DNA of 20,070 bases from JAYEIH01 sp034659995 (GTDB taxonomy: Archaea; Methanobacteriota_B; Thermococci; Methanofastidiosales; B48-G16): assembly GCA_034659995.1 (NCBI GenBank), contig JAYEIH010000037.1:1-20070 (forward strand). Direction: 5' to 3'. Under the pieces are notes generated by a model. It searched no databases. It was given only the letters and a program-made list of their open reading frames with translations, and was not told the origin of the DNA. This document shows, one piece after another, positions 6,424 to 14,086 of this stretch. The position numbers and the translations under genes were made by a program. Numbering within the stretch: the first letter of the stretch is position 1; the number at the start of each line of letters is the position of its first letter.

Positions 6424-7707
6424 TCATGATTGGTTTTCTTTCTCCTCGATTAACCACTCTATTTCCTCGAGTTTACTGAGTGCCTTGTTGTAGAGCTCAT
6501 TGTACCTCTCTTCAGATACTTTTTTTACCATAAGCTCTTCTTTTTGAGATTCCAAGCCATTTAAAACGTTTTGCAGTCTTTTTCTTTCGTTTAACAGTTT
6601 TTTCAACTTTGAAGACTTATTTCGCATTCCATTTCTCTTTGACAGATAGTACAGTACGGGAAATATTGTTAATGCAAGTACCAGAAGGATTATATCTGTT
6701 CTCCGTTCCTCCGCGGGGGTATCATTTTTTATCGGCCTCCATATAAGTTTAACACCTCTTTCCTGAAGCACGGGGATATAGCGTTCGATGGATTTGGAGT
6801 TGAGGGGGTTATTGCTTATATTGATGGTATCATCTTCATCTATGCCGGGATTCAGCGTTAGCGGATCGATATCAGAGATTAAGTTGTCGGAGAGATCCAG
6901 TTCGAGACCCGTCTGTTTTTCTTTCCCTTCCCCCATCTCTGTCATTTTCTTTATCGGCGTTATATCCCTGATCTCATTTTGTCGAATGTTTAGGCACTGA
7001 ATATTTTTTAGGCTGGACAAGGGAGCAATACTCCGGATCTCATTGTTACTCAGATCGAGCTTTGTAAGCTCCACAAGGCAGGAAATAGGAAAGATACTGG
7101 AGATATCATTTCTGCCGAGGTATAATTCCCTGAGCTCCGTTAGCTTCATGAGAGGCAATATATCAGTAACCTTATTTTTTGCCAGATCGAGTTCTGTTAA
7201 CTTTGTCAACTCAGAGAGAGGGCGTATACTGCCGATAGTATTATAGACGAGATACAGCCCCCTAAGGTTTTTGAGAGTGGAGAGGGGTTCTATATTGGAA
7301 ATACCGTTTCCGCCGAGATATAGAAATTCCAGATTTGTAAGCGGAGAAAGAGGAGATATATCAGTGATCTCGTTCCCACTGAGATCCAGTACCCTCAAGG
7401 ATTTAAGGGTAGAAAGGGGCGTGATGCTTTTGATATTATTGTTACTGAGATTTAAATTATAGAGATTTTTGCAGTTTTCCAGACCCTCTATGCTTTCAAT
7501 ACCCCTATTTGATAGATCTAATTCCCTCATCTTCGCCAGCGCTTCTCTGTAGATTTTTTCTCCCTCCGCTTTTTTGAGTTCCGCACGGATTGCACTTTCC
7601 AGATTCTCGTCGTAAAAGACCACCTCCTGTGCGGCTGTTATCGGCGGGAGCGCTATAGAACAGGTCCATCCCACGAGCACCAGCAGAGCTATCCATCGTC
7701 GCTTCAT
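6424..7707 (-). CDS. secreted/membrane-anchored leucine-rich-repeat protein
   Basis: 427 residues. A signal peptide spans about 1-26 (MKRRWIALLVLVGW then SIALPPITAAQ). An internalin-like cap (NLESAIRAELKKA) follows, then 22-residue leucine-rich repeats from about 61 to 300 with the pattern LxxLxLSxNxIxxIxPLxxL. One hydrophobic segment at about 339-355 and a highly charged helical, probably coiled-coil tail (364-424) complete it. The repeats should face outward and the tail inward. LRR domains bind proteins; the ligand is unknown. The open frame extends to a GTG at 7716, but that GTG lies within the SD GGTGA (7713-7717), which sits 5 nt before ATG 7707. The protein could be an adhesin or receptor. 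Confidence 0.88.
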   Translation of the reverse strand: MKRRWIALLVLVGWTCSIALPPITAAQEVVFYDENLESAIRAELKKAEGEKIYREALAKMRELDLSNRGIESIEGLENCKNLYNLNLSNNNIKSITPLSTLKSLRVLDLSGNEITDISPLSPLTNLEFLYLGGNGISNIEPLSTLKNLRGLYLVYNTIGSIRPLSELTKLTELDLAKNKVTDILPLMKLTELRELYLGRNDISSIFPISCLVELTKLDLSNNEIRSIAPLSSLKNIQCLNIRQNEIRDITPIKKMTEMGEGKEKQTGLELDLSDNLISDIDPLTLNPGIDEDDTINISNNPLNSKSIERYIPVLQERGVKLIWRPIKNDTPAEERRTDIILLVLALTIFPVLYYLSKRNGMRNKSSKLKKLLNERKRLQNVLNGLESQKEELMVKKVSEERYNELYNKALSKLEEIEWLIEEKENQS

Positions 7708-7712
7708 CTTTT

Positions 7713-7717
7713 TCACC
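7713..7717 (-). promoter_or_regulatory. ribosome-binding site deciding the LRR start
   Basis: GGTGA on the minus strand, 5 nt before ATG 7707. The apparent GTG start at 7716 is part of this motif and is not used as a codon. Confidence 0.6.
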
Positions 7718-7748
7718 GTTACACTTTTAAAACAATATTATGGATGTT

Positions 7749-7756
7749 CTTATATC
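7749..7756 (-). promoter_or_regulatory. TATA box for the LRR gene
   Basis: GATATAAG on the minus strand. A start about 26 nt downstream gives a leader of about 20 nt containing the GGTGA. A nearer TTTTAAAA (7725-7732) is only about 21 nt from the ATG and would exclude the SD. Confidence 0.35.
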
Positions 7757-7772
7757 TTTTACGGAGAAACCC

Positions 7773-7780
7773 TTTTTATT
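7773..7780 (+). promoter_or_regulatory. TATA box for the phosphoesterase gene
   Basis: TTTTTATT centred about 25.5 nt before ATG 7802 with no SD, so the transcript is probably leaderless. Confidence 0.45.
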
Positions 7781-7801
7781 TCCTACTCCCTATTCTTTCC
7801 T

Positions 7802-8155
7802 ATGAAAAAAGCCTACGTTGTCCAGAAACATGATGCTACTACGCTCCACTATGATCTTCGGCTGGAGAAGGGAGGTGTTTTAAAGAGTTGGGCGGTCCCA
7901 AAAGGGATTCCCGAGAAAAAAGGAGTTAAGCGGCTGGCGATTCCTGTAGATGATCACTCTCTGAGCTACGGCAGCTTTGAAGGAATTATAGAGGAGGGGT
8001 ACGGGGCAGGAGAGGTGGAGATCTGGGACAAAGGATACTACGAGGAGAAAAAATGGGAAAAGGATACAATAGTTATTGAGATTTACGGTGAGAGGATAAA
8101 AGGAGAGTACGCATTGATAAAAACAGAGTTTGGATGGCTCGTCTTCAGAAAATAG
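7802..8155 (+). CDS. stand-alone LigD-type 3'-phosphoesterase
   Basis: 117 residues, all one phosphoesterase (PE) domain as found at the N-terminus of bacterial LigD. The enzyme heals 3' ends of broken DNA, removing 3'-phosphates and terminal ribonucleotides with Mn2+. The catalytic set is complete and correctly spaced. His10, His16, Asp18 and Arg20 lie in KHDATTLHYDLRLE, and His52 and Tyr56 in DDHSLSY. These match His42, His48, Asp50, Arg52, His84 and Tyr88 of Pseudomonas LigD with a constant offset of 32. LKSWAVPKG and GYGAGEVEIWD complete the family pattern. No ligase, polymerase or Ku gene is nearby. Free-standing PE proteins are known in some archaea. Confidence 0.93.
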   Translation: MKKAYVVQKHDATTLHYDLRLEKGGVLKSWAVPKGIPEKKGVKRLAIPVDDHSLSYGSFEGIIEEGYGAGEVEIWDKGYYEEKKWEKDTIVIEIYGERIKGEYALIKTEFGWLVFRK

Positions 8156-8166
8156 TCATGCAAAAA

Positions 8167-8174
8167 ATTTAAAT
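8167..8174 (+). promoter_or_regulatory. TATA box for the Lrp/AsnC-type gene
   Basis: ATTTAAAT centred about 35.5 nt before ATG 8206. This predicts a leader of about 10 nt with GTGA 4 nt before the start. Confidence 0.5.
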
Positions 8175-8205
8175 ACTTTGAGAACTGATCGTATATTGTG
8201 ATATC

Positions 8206-8433
8206 ATGACTGTGGCATATATTCTCTGCGTAACTGATGTAGGAAAAGAAAAGGACGTCCAGAAGAAACTAAAAGGGTTTGAAGAGGTAAAAGAAGCCTA
8301 TGTTGTCTATGGCGAGTATGATCTCGTCGTAAAATTAGAACTAGATGATTTAAAGAAGTTAGATGCTTTCATAACTGATAGAATAAGAGGAATAGACGAT
8401 ATAGAGATGACATCGACCATGATAGCGTTATAA
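8206..8433 (+). CDS. stand-alone Lrp/AsnC effector-binding (RAM) domain
   Basis: 75 residues matching the C-terminal ligand-binding domain of Lrp/AsnC regulators with no DNA-binding part. It has a ferredoxin-like beta-alpha-beta-beta-alpha-beta fold, with AYILCVTDVGKEKDVQKKL as strand 1/helix 1 and EAYVVYGEYDLVVKLE as the central hairpin with the conserved G-x-Y/F-D. STMIAL is the last strand. Such proteins oligomerise, bind amino acids, and can modulate full-length Lrp partners. GTGA (8198-8201) lies 4 nt before the ATG. It has its own promoter and terminator, so it is probably monocistronic. Confidence 0.88.
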   Translation: MTVAYILCVTDVGKEKDVQKKLKGFEEVKEAYVVYGEYDLVVKLELDDLKKLDAFITDRIRGIDDIEMTSTMIAL

Positions 8434-8446
8434 TGCCTCTTCTTTA

Positions 8447-8454
8447 TTTTTTTT
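8447..8454 (+). terminator. U-rich terminator after the RAM-domain gene
   Basis: Eight T residues 14 bases after the TAA stop, typical of archaeal intrinsic termination. It is followed at once by the promoter of the next gene. Confidence 0.45.
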
Positions 8455-8474
8455 AAAATCCTCCCAAACATAAA

Positions 8475-8484
8475 ACTTAAAAAG
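8475..8484 (+). promoter_or_regulatory. TATA box for the envelope cluster
   Basis: ACTTAAAAAG centred about 35 nt before ATG 8515. GGTGT (8506-8510) lies 4 nt before the start, giving a leader of about 10 nt. Confidence 0.45.
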
Positions 8485-8514
8485 ATAGTATCTTATCCTC
8501 TCTTTGGTGTTGCA

Positions 8515-9498
8515 ATGGATAAAAAAAGATACATACTAATTGGTGCCTCTGCCGTTCTGATAGTAATTTTGGGTGTACTGTTCTATGGGTCAAATGCAGC
8601 TTTTAGAACATCCGGGAGCCCAACGATAACCAATTATGAGTTTGGTGATCTCTCGCTCCCTATAAAAGGGTATGGGGGTTCATATAATGATATGGAAGTA
8701 CTTGTAGGGAATATTGAGGAGATAACCCTTTATTACGCAGAAAATGAACTGATGGTAGAGTATCTGAAAACTGTGGATTATAATATTCATCCTCAAAAAC
8801 TCGGATTTTTTGATAAGTTCATGATTTTCCTTCACGGAAAGGGCACGTCGGATAATCCTATTGTGCTTGTGGAAGAAGGCGATCTTTCCATAAGTGTTGT
8901 AAGAGAAAATGTGTTTGTTATCAAGGCGCAGAGCACCGAAGAGCTCAAAAAATTGTTTACCTACGCCTCTGAACATGTGTATGATCTTTCTACGGATCCC
9001 TATGAAATTGAAATACCCTTCGGTTTTCAGGGTGAAGAATTTAACCTGTCTGTTTTTTCTGCTGTAAATCAGGGGGCTCTCAGCCAGAGTCCGAATATGA
9101 TATTCAGTGTTATCAGATCGCCCCTTGTAAATACAGATGCAGAACGATTGTATCTTTTCCACACGCCGTGGGAGGAAAAAGGGAAGGAAAATAGTAAGCT
9201 CGCAAAAGGGCTGGGATACATATCTGAAATGTGCGGGAGACTCAGGCCCGAGATGGTTAATCCCACGGGAAATACCCTTGTTATTGCTGATCTCACCCTG
9301 CTGGATAAGTTCATGCTGCATATGGAGATAATGGGAAACGAAGATTCTCCTGTTTACTGTGTAAGGACTGCAGTGGATAATGCTGAAGAGGATGGGATCT
9401 ACATACCTCGAGAAGGGTTCCTGTACTTAGAAGTTGCAAATTACGAGGATATAGAGAAGTACTGCATGGGCTTGCGCCAGATATTAGGAGGAAGTTGA
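8515..9498 (+). CDS. membrane-anchored extracellular protein, unknown
   Basis: 327 residues with an uncleaved-type N-terminal anchor (about 7-25, flanked by KKR), then a long soluble region of beta-rich mixed composition. No lipobox and no second membrane segment. No family recognised. It is the first of three tightly packed genes: its TGA overlaps the ATG of the next gene, and the third encodes an O-antigen-polymerase-like protein. A role in envelope polysaccharide assembly, on the outside of the membrane, is inferred from context only. Confidence 0.75.
   Translation: MDKKRYILIGASAVLIVILGVLFYGSNAAFRTSGSPTITNYEFGDLSLPIKGYGGSYNDMEVLVGNIEEITLYYAENELMVEYLKTVDYNIHPQKLGFFDKFMIFLHGKGTSDNPIVLVEEGDLSISVVRENVFVIKAQSTEELKKLFTYASEHVYDLSTDPYEIEIPFGFQGEEFNLSVFSAVNQGALSQSPNMIFSVIRSPLVNTDAERLYLFHTPWEEKGKENSKLAKGLGYISEMCGRLRPEMVNPTGNTLVIADLTLLDKFMLHMEIMGNEDSPVYCVRTAVDNAEEDGIYIPREGFLYLEVANYEDIEKYCMGLRQILGGS
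9486..9491 (+). promoter_or_regulatory. strong ribosome-binding site AGGAGG
   Basis: AGGAGG lies 6 nt before ATG 9498 and inside the end of the previous gene. It places the start at ATG 9498 and not at the overlapping TTG 9495. Confidence 0.7.
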
Positions 9499-10268
9499 TG
9501 CGAATAAAATTTTTGGATTTTTTAATAATTCTTTTAGTTTTAATCTCCCTTTTTTCGTATTTCTCGAAGTACAGAGAGTATGAACAGAAAGAAACCCTGG
9601 AATACTCAGGTTCTCAGATTTTCAAGGCCATCAAAGACTTTGAAAACTATACAAGCAAAGGATTTCTCTATGAGGTAACGATAGTTGGAAGGCTCAATAT
9701 GGATGATTCGGAGTTTGAAGATACAGGCTTTGTTACAGAGACGGGAAAAGGTTACTTTGTTTTCAAAAGCTATGAGGGTGAAATGTACACTGTGGGTGGT
9801 GTGATGGGATATAAAGAGGATGTTTCTGTCAAATCAATCAAAATGACCATTAAAAATAAATCAACCGTATTTTACAGGGCAAAACCTATAGAAGAAAAGA
9901 GCTTTGAAGCCATATATGCCCATGTTAAGACCACTTCGGATTTTATGGAGTTCAAAGGAATATATGATATAGCGATCTCAGGAACGTTTACCGTCACGCC
10001 TGCGGGTGACTATAATGAGGAACTGGAGGATATACTATACTGCAAGAGTGTCAGTTTTGACGACAATATGCTTACACTAAAACAGTTCAGCATTAAAGAG
10101 CTGAAAAATCTTGATAGTATAATACGGCCAGAAAGAATATACACAGGTGATTTCTGGGTAATTGTAAGGACCAAGAAGGAGATAAAAGAACTGGAGAAAT
10201 ACGAAATAAAACGAAAAGATGATGATAACCCAGGTATCTATGAAGACTCCATACATATAAGGTTGTGA
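9498..10268 (+). CDS. membrane-anchored protein, resembles DUF4330-type
   Basis: 256 residues from ATG 9498. It opens with MRIKFLDFLIILLVLISLFSY, a single N-terminal membrane anchor with a basic start, followed by an extracytoplasmic, beta-rich domain (FLYEVTIVGRL, GYFVFKSYEGEMYTVGG). The anchor and the size recall DUF4330 proteins, which often sit in polysaccharide loci; this is a weak resemblance. Its start overlaps the previous stop (TGATG) behind AGGAGG, and its own stop is 1 base before the polymerase-like gene, so the three products are likely made in proportion and may form a complex. Confidence 0.75.
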   Translation: MRIKFLDFLIILLVLISLFSYFSKYREYEQKETLEYSGSQIFKAIKDFENYTSKGFLYEVTIVGRLNMDDSEFEDTGFVTETGKGYFVFKSYEGEMYTVGGVMGYKEDVSVKSIKMTIKNKSTVFYRAKPIEEKSFEAIYAHVKTTSDFMEFKGIYDIAISGTFTVTPAGDYNEELEDILYCKSVSFDDNMLTLKQFSIKELKNLDSIIRPERIYTGDFWVIVRTKKEIKELEKYEIKRKDDDNPGIYEDSIHIRL

Positions 10269-10269
10269 G

Positions 10270-11907
10270 ATGATCGAAGAATTATTTGAAAGAGCGGCTG
10301 AGAATATACATGAGTCCTATAAAAAAAGTGCCTTTGCCACCCTCGGATCTCTCTTTTTTTCATGCCTCAAAAGACTCCCGAAACTACCTTCCGCAGGAGA
10401 GAAAAGTGTTTCTCCAAGGTATTTCCATCCTTCCATATTCATTGTGATCTTTATTGTCTTTCTGGGACTTTCCGATGCGCCTATCTCCCTTTACGGTACA
10501 GCCACTATATTTTTGGGATTGTTAGGCTTTTTTTTAGGAACGAAAGTTAGGTTCAAGAGTATACGTATATCAGAAAAATTCTTTTTTCCTCTTTTAGCAA
10601 TTTTTCTTATCTGCGCAGGTTTCATGTACTACGACTGGAGTTTATTTTCTAAGTTGGGATTTATTCCATTCTTTCTACTCTCTCTCACCGGAAAAAAATA
10701 CTGTTTTGAATTATATCTGGCATCCTTCGTACTTTCACTTCTTGTTTTTTTCCAATTAGGATACTGGGCGATTTCAGCCCCATATATGTTTTTCTCACTG
10801 ACGTTGATGGCACTGACCTTAAGAAATAATGAAAGGTACCATATAAAAAAAATAAAGAGTTTTTTAGTTCTTTTTGCCTTGCTGCTGCCCTTCAGCCAGT
10901 ACCCCTCCATAGTTCCATTCATTCTGAGCTTCTGGATATTTCTCCTTGCCTACTACCTTCTAATGATACTCGTTATAGGGGGGGAAGGAAGGCTTAATGA
11001 GATACTTACGGGGAATATCCGGAATATTGCCCTCCTCCTTATTTTTATCGGCACGCTTTACTGGATACTCGATCTTATAGCCTATGGAGGTATTCCCCTT
11101 CTCGATCCCTTGGGTAGAGGGGGGCTTAATCACTGGTATACTATGGCTGCACATCTCCTCCCCCTCGGATGTATCCTTCTTATTTCTCTTGTAGGCATGG
11201 AGATGGAGAAAAAAAAGGCAAGAACTGTCACGTTACTGTTTGCCGTGTTTGCACTGGTAACGATGGGGTTTCTTGGATACAGAACACAAATAGCGTTGAT
11301 TATCATAGGGGTCCTGATTGCATCCGTATTCACAGAGTTGGTAACTCTTGAGGAATTAACGGTGCTTGGCGGGATAGGGACGCTGGGATTAATAGGAATG
11401 ACTGCCCTGCGGAATATTATTTTACATACAGAGATATCAGTTATAGAGGCAGTCAGATACAGAGTGGGTCTTACTCTATCCTCATACGATATTCTTGCGG
11501 AGCTGGGCGGGACAAAGGGATTCACCCATGGATTTGTCCACATAGCCTCCTATCCTCCATTAGCGGGGCTGATGCCGGGTGTTGCCTACTCACCACGGAG
11601 GTATATAGGTATATTCGTCGGCGCTGAGGGAGTCTCCATAACCTCTACGATACTTGGTCCCCTTGTCATTGATTTTGGCATTATGGGCGTATTTGTTGGA
11701 ATGTTTTTTCTGGGATTCCTTTTAAAAAGAGCATATACTTTTATAAATAAAACAGAGGGAAGAGAAAAGGCCATTTTCATTGCTGTTTACTCCATACTTC
11801 TCAGTTATACCATAATAGGAATAGAAACAGGCCTTGTGGACTTTGAGGTTCTTCTTATATTTTTCCTCAGCTTTTTATATATCCTCTACAGGGTTAGGAC
11901 TCCGTAG
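10270..11907 (+). CDS. O-antigen/oligosaccharide repeat-unit polymerase-like membrane protein
   Basis: 545 residues. An N-terminal cytoplasmic helical part (about 1-52) is followed by about a dozen membrane segments. Features of the archaeal putative O-antigen polymerase family (Wzy-like) are YGGIPLLDPLGRGGLN followed by a membrane helix, YRTQIAL, and the large loop with GTKGFTHGF, LMPG, PRRYIG and SITSTILGPLVIDFG. Such proteins are thought to join lipid-linked oligosaccharide units on the outer face of the membrane. No glycosyltransferase or flippase lies in the window, so the substrate is open. Its last 14 bases overlap the opposing gene. Confidence 0.82.
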   Translation: MIEELFERAAENIHESYKKSAFATLGSLFFSCLKRLPKLPSAGEKSVSPRYFHPSIFIVIFIVFLGLSDAPISLYGTATIFLGLLGFFLGTKVRFKSIRISEKFFFPLLAIFLICAGFMYYDWSLFSKLGFIPFFLLSLTGKKYCFELYLASFVLSLLVFFQLGYWAISAPYMFFSLTLMALTLRNNERYHIKKIKSFLVLFALLLPFSQYPSIVPFILSFWIFLLAYYLLMILVIGGEGRLNEILTGNIRNIALLLIFIGTLYWILDLIAYGGIPLLDPLGRGGLNHWYTMAAHLLPLGCILLISLVGMEMEKKKARTVTLLFAVFALVTMGFLGYRTQIALIIIGVLIASVFTELVTLEELTVLGGIGTLGLIGMTALRNIILHTEISVIEAVRYRVGLTLSSYDILAELGGTKGFTHGFVHIASYPPLAGLMPGVAYSPRRYIGIFVGAEGVSITSTILGPLVIDFGIMGVFVGMFFLGFLLKRAYTFINKTEGREKAIFIAVYSILLSYTIIGIETGLVDFEVLLIFFLSFLYILYRVRTP

Positions 11908-12664
11908 AGTTCACCTCGAACCTGATTTCTTTTTCATCTATCAAAAAGTTCTTCCAGAGGAGTTGGACATGGGCCTGATAATTTCCACTTGTGATGCCCG
12001 GAGGGAGATCGCTTGTTATGTAAAATGTCTTTGTTATCTCCTCATTGTACAGCAGGGTCTCATCTATGTTGTAGATATACGCAGTATCGATCTTTTCAAT
12101 TCCCGTCCGTTCCACGAAGTAATGTTCATAGGCCGATGTAATTTTTATTTTTAAGTCTTTAAGCCCAGATTTCTCTTTGTTTTTTATTTTTACGGAGATA
12201 TACTCTGTGGATTTGACCTTGACCTTTAGCTCATTAGGTTTTACTGACCCTATGAAAACCTCTGGTTTCTTTATCGTAATCTTTACGTTCTTTGTGTATT
12301 TCTTTCCCCCTGCTTGTGCAACTATCGTAAGATCTACTTTTTTGGAGGTAGTATCTATTCTTTTTGCACTCAATTCTACCGTAAAACTACTGGTACCACC
12401 GGAGCATAGTTCTTCTTCAAATGTGGCATTTGTTTCGAGGTACTCAGACTCGAACTCTATACTACACGCCTTACTCTCCTCTGTATTATTTTTTACCGTA
12501 AACGTTACTGATCCTTTCTCTCCTACCAGCATCCCCTCAGGAATTTCCTCTATAAGTATCTCCACCTTCTCTTCTTTGGCGTACCAGGTATAGACAAGGT
12601 AGGAACTCGCAATAATACCGATCAGGAGTGCGGCATAGATATACTGTTTTATCTCTTCGTTCAT
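11894..12664 (-). CDS. membrane-anchored protein with tandem Ig-like beta-sandwich domains
   Basis: 256 residues. One N-terminal membrane segment (about 9-28) is followed by two beta-sandwich domains. The first, about 33-131, has the pattern GEKGSVTFTVKNNTEESKACSIEF, with Cys67 and Cys87 able to form a disulfide. The second, about 134-250, has VKSTEYISVKIKNKEKSGLKDLKI. This pattern resembles CARDB/NEW3-type domains of archaeal surface proteins. It lies 7 bases after the nitroreductase stop, with GGAGATCC just before the ATG, so it is co-transcribed. It overlaps the polymerase-like gene by 14 bases at the 3' ends. Exact function unknown. Confidence 0.8.
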   Translation of the reverse strand: MNEEIKQYIYAALLIGIIASSYLVYTWYAKEEKVEILIEEIPEGMLVGEKGSVTFTVKNNTEESKACSIEFESEYLETNATFEEELCSGGTSSFTVELSAKRIDTTSKKVDLTIVAQAGGKKYTKNVKITIKKPEVFIGSVKPNELKVKVKSTEYISVKIKNKEKSGLKDLKIKITSAYEHYFVERTGIEKIDTAYIYNIDETLLYNEEITKTFYITSDLPPGITSGNYQAHVQLLWKNFLIDEKEIRFEVNSTES

Positions 12665-12671
12665 GGATCTC

Positions 12672-13271
12672 CTATCTGTTCAGAATATTTAAATCTTTAT
12701 GTCCGATGGGCATGATATAGAGCGGATCAAGGAGTAGCTCTAAGGCTTCCTTTACCCTTTCGTCATCAAAGGCTCCGACAGCTACGGTTCCCAGACCTAG
12801 TGTTTCAGCGGCAAGGTATATGTTCTGTCCCACATGCCCCACCTCCATCTGTACATACCGTCTTCCTCTTTTGCCATACCGCATGGTTGTCCTTTCAAAA
12901 TCCGCGGCTATAACTATGTCCAAAGGCGCTGTTTCTATGAATTTCTGGTCTAAGGATGCACTGCAAAGCTCTTCCCGCGGGTCTTCGTCATTAATAAGCT
13001 CCAGTCTGTGTTCAATATAATCATAATGGTAAAAGCCCGTCTCTATTTTTGCGGCATCTCCTATAACTGCGTAGAGTTCCAGCGGATAACACGCACCTGC
13101 GGAGGGGACTGTTCTCCTGAACTGGGCGTTCCCCATACCTGCCCAGAGTATCGCCGAGACATCTGAGGTCTCCAGCGGCTCTTCCGAGAATTTCCTGATT
13201 GAACGCCTCCCGTAGAGGATCTCATCTATCTCACCTTCAAAATGCGGGTCCGGAAGGTCAATGGTTTTCAT
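12672..13271 (-). CDS. SagB-type nitroreductase-family oxidoreductase
   Basis: 199 residues, an FMN-dependent oxidoreductase fold. The FMN-binding RRSIRKF is at 22-28, ILWAGMGNAQ at 41-50, the SagB-like PSAGACYPLELYAV at 56-69, and VGQNIYLAAETLGLGTVAVG at 147-166. Relatives include the dehydrogenases that oxidise azolines to azoles in modified peptides, but many archaeal copies stand alone with unknown substrate. No YcaO-type cyclodehydratase or precursor peptide is in the window. A leaderless promoter (TATA centred 25.5 nt before the ATG) drives it together with the Ig-like protein. Confidence 0.9.
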   Translation of the reverse strand: MKTIDLPDPHFEGEIDEILYGRRSIRKFSEEPLETSDVSAILWAGMGNAQFRRTVPSAGACYPLELYAVIGDAAKIETGFYHYDYIEHRLELINDEDPREELCSASLDQKFIETAPLDIVIAADFERTTMRYGKRGRRYVQMEVGHVGQNIYLAAETLGLGTVAVGAFDDERVKEALELLLDPLYIMPIGHKDLNILNR

Positions 13272-13292
13272 AACACAATATCAGCAGAAATC

Positions 13293-13300
13293 ATTATAAA
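13293..13300 (-). promoter_or_regulatory. TATA box for the nitroreductase operon
   Basis: TTTATAAT on the minus strand, centred about 25.5 nt before ATG 13271. It fits a leaderless transcript. Confidence 0.5.
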
Positions 13301-13319
13301 GTTTTCATAGAAAAACCTT

Positions 13320-13327
13320 TTTATAAG
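13320..13327 (+). promoter_or_regulatory. TATA box for the KaiC-like gene
   Basis: TTTATAAG centred about 24 nt before ATG 13347, with no SD before the start. It lies only about 20 bases from the opposing TATA box, so the two promoters may compete. Confidence 0.5.
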
Positions 13328-13346
13328 TGAAAAGAGAGTACAGACA

Positions 13347-14084
13347 ATGAAAAATGTAAAAACAGGAATAGAGCTTCTTGACAGTCTTCTTCCGGAAGGA
13401 ATGCCAAAGGATAACTTTATTGGTCTTTTTGGGGAAGGGGGAACGGGAAAATCTGTTATTTTGTATGAAATTCTGTATAAACGACTGAAAATGAGCGAAC
13501 CGGGAATTTTTGTCTGTTTTGAGGATGTACCGAGATCTATACTGGAACATACGAAGAACTTTGGATGGGACCTCACAACATTCGCCAACTTCAAATTTTT
13601 GGACTGCTACTCATTCAGAATGGAAAAAAGAAGCTCCTCAAACTCTATTAAAACAATGACACATCCTTCAAACCTCGACTTGCTGACCGACGTTCTCTTT
13701 GATATGATAGACGATCTTGATATGCAGGAAAAAGGAATCGTTATTTTGGACTCATTAACGGAGTTGATGACCATCTCCAATGTACCTGAGCTGGTGGATA
13801 CACTCAAAGATTGGAGGGCTAAAGGACCTAAGGAGCGGGGCATTACGTTCATGACATCTGTTCATTACGGACTGAAAATGTACAGCAACGTTGTGGACAC
13901 ATTTGATTACATCATGGACGGCCTGATAGACCTCAGGTACAATCCGGAGGTAATGAAAAAAAGTGTTTTACTTAAAGAGCTGAGAATACGAAAGATGAAG
14001 GGAACATCTCATATAACAAGCTGGGTTCCCTTTGAAATAACGGAGAAGGGCATGAAAAAAATTAAAAAAGGTAGGGAATCATAG
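13347..14084 (+). CDS. KaiC-like RecA-superfamily ATPase
   Basis: 245 residues, a single RecA-type domain. TGIELLDSLLPEGMP is the typical KaiC-family opening. Walker A is GEGGTGKS at 29-36. The catalytic acidic pair in VCFED is Glu59-Asp60 (usually Glu-Glu). Walker B is GIVILDS with Asp135. Single-domain archaeal relatives (the RadA/GvpD/FlaH-like group) act in signalling or motility, but none of those partners is nearby, so the role is open. It is divergent from the nitroreductase and ends 2 bases from the convergent PQQ-repeat gene. The lysine-rich C-terminus (MKKIKKGRES) is encoded by A-runs that read as T-runs on the other strand. Confidence 0.88.
   Translation: MKNVKTGIELLDSLLPEGMPKDNFIGLFGEGGTGKSVILYEILYKRLKMSEPGIFVCFEDVPRSILEHTKNFGWDLTTFANFKFLDCYSFRMEKRSSSNSIKTMTHPSNLDLLTDVLFDMIDDLDMQEKGIVILDSLTELMTISNVPELVDTLKDWRAKGPKERGITFMTSVHYGLKMYSNVVDTFDYIMDGLIDLRYNPEVMKKSVLLKELRIRKMKGTSHITSWVPFEITEKGMKKIKKGRES
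14054..14070 (-). terminator. U-rich terminator embedded in the convergent gene
   Basis: On the minus strand two runs of six and seven T residues separated by AA follow the PQQ-gene stop by about 17 bases. They are the complement of the Lys codons at the end of the KaiC-like gene, so one sequence serves as coding region and as terminator. Confidence 0.4.
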
Positions 14085-14086
14085 TT

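Noticed and set aside
5333..7707. Anti-phage defence island built from the LRR, membrane and winged-helix genes
   Set aside because: No nuclease, NTPase, TIR or other effector domain in this stretch, and no mobile element or integrase around it.
7708..7716. GTG start for the LRR protein, three codons upstream of the ATG
   Set aside because: The GTG is part of the GGTGA ribosome-binding motif placed 5 nt before ATG 7707.
7802..8155. Part of a bacterial-type NHEJ operon
   Set aside because: No Ku, ligase or polymerase domain within the window; neighbours have separate promoters and unrelated functions.
12672..13271. Azole-modified peptide (RiPP) cluster around the SagB-like enzyme
   Set aside because: No YcaO cyclodehydratase, E1-like protein, transporter or precursor peptide is found nearby.
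13347..14084. FlaH/ArlH archaellum ATPase
   Set aside because: No archaellin, FlaI or FlaJ genes nearby, and the sequence fits the general single-domain KaiC-like group better.
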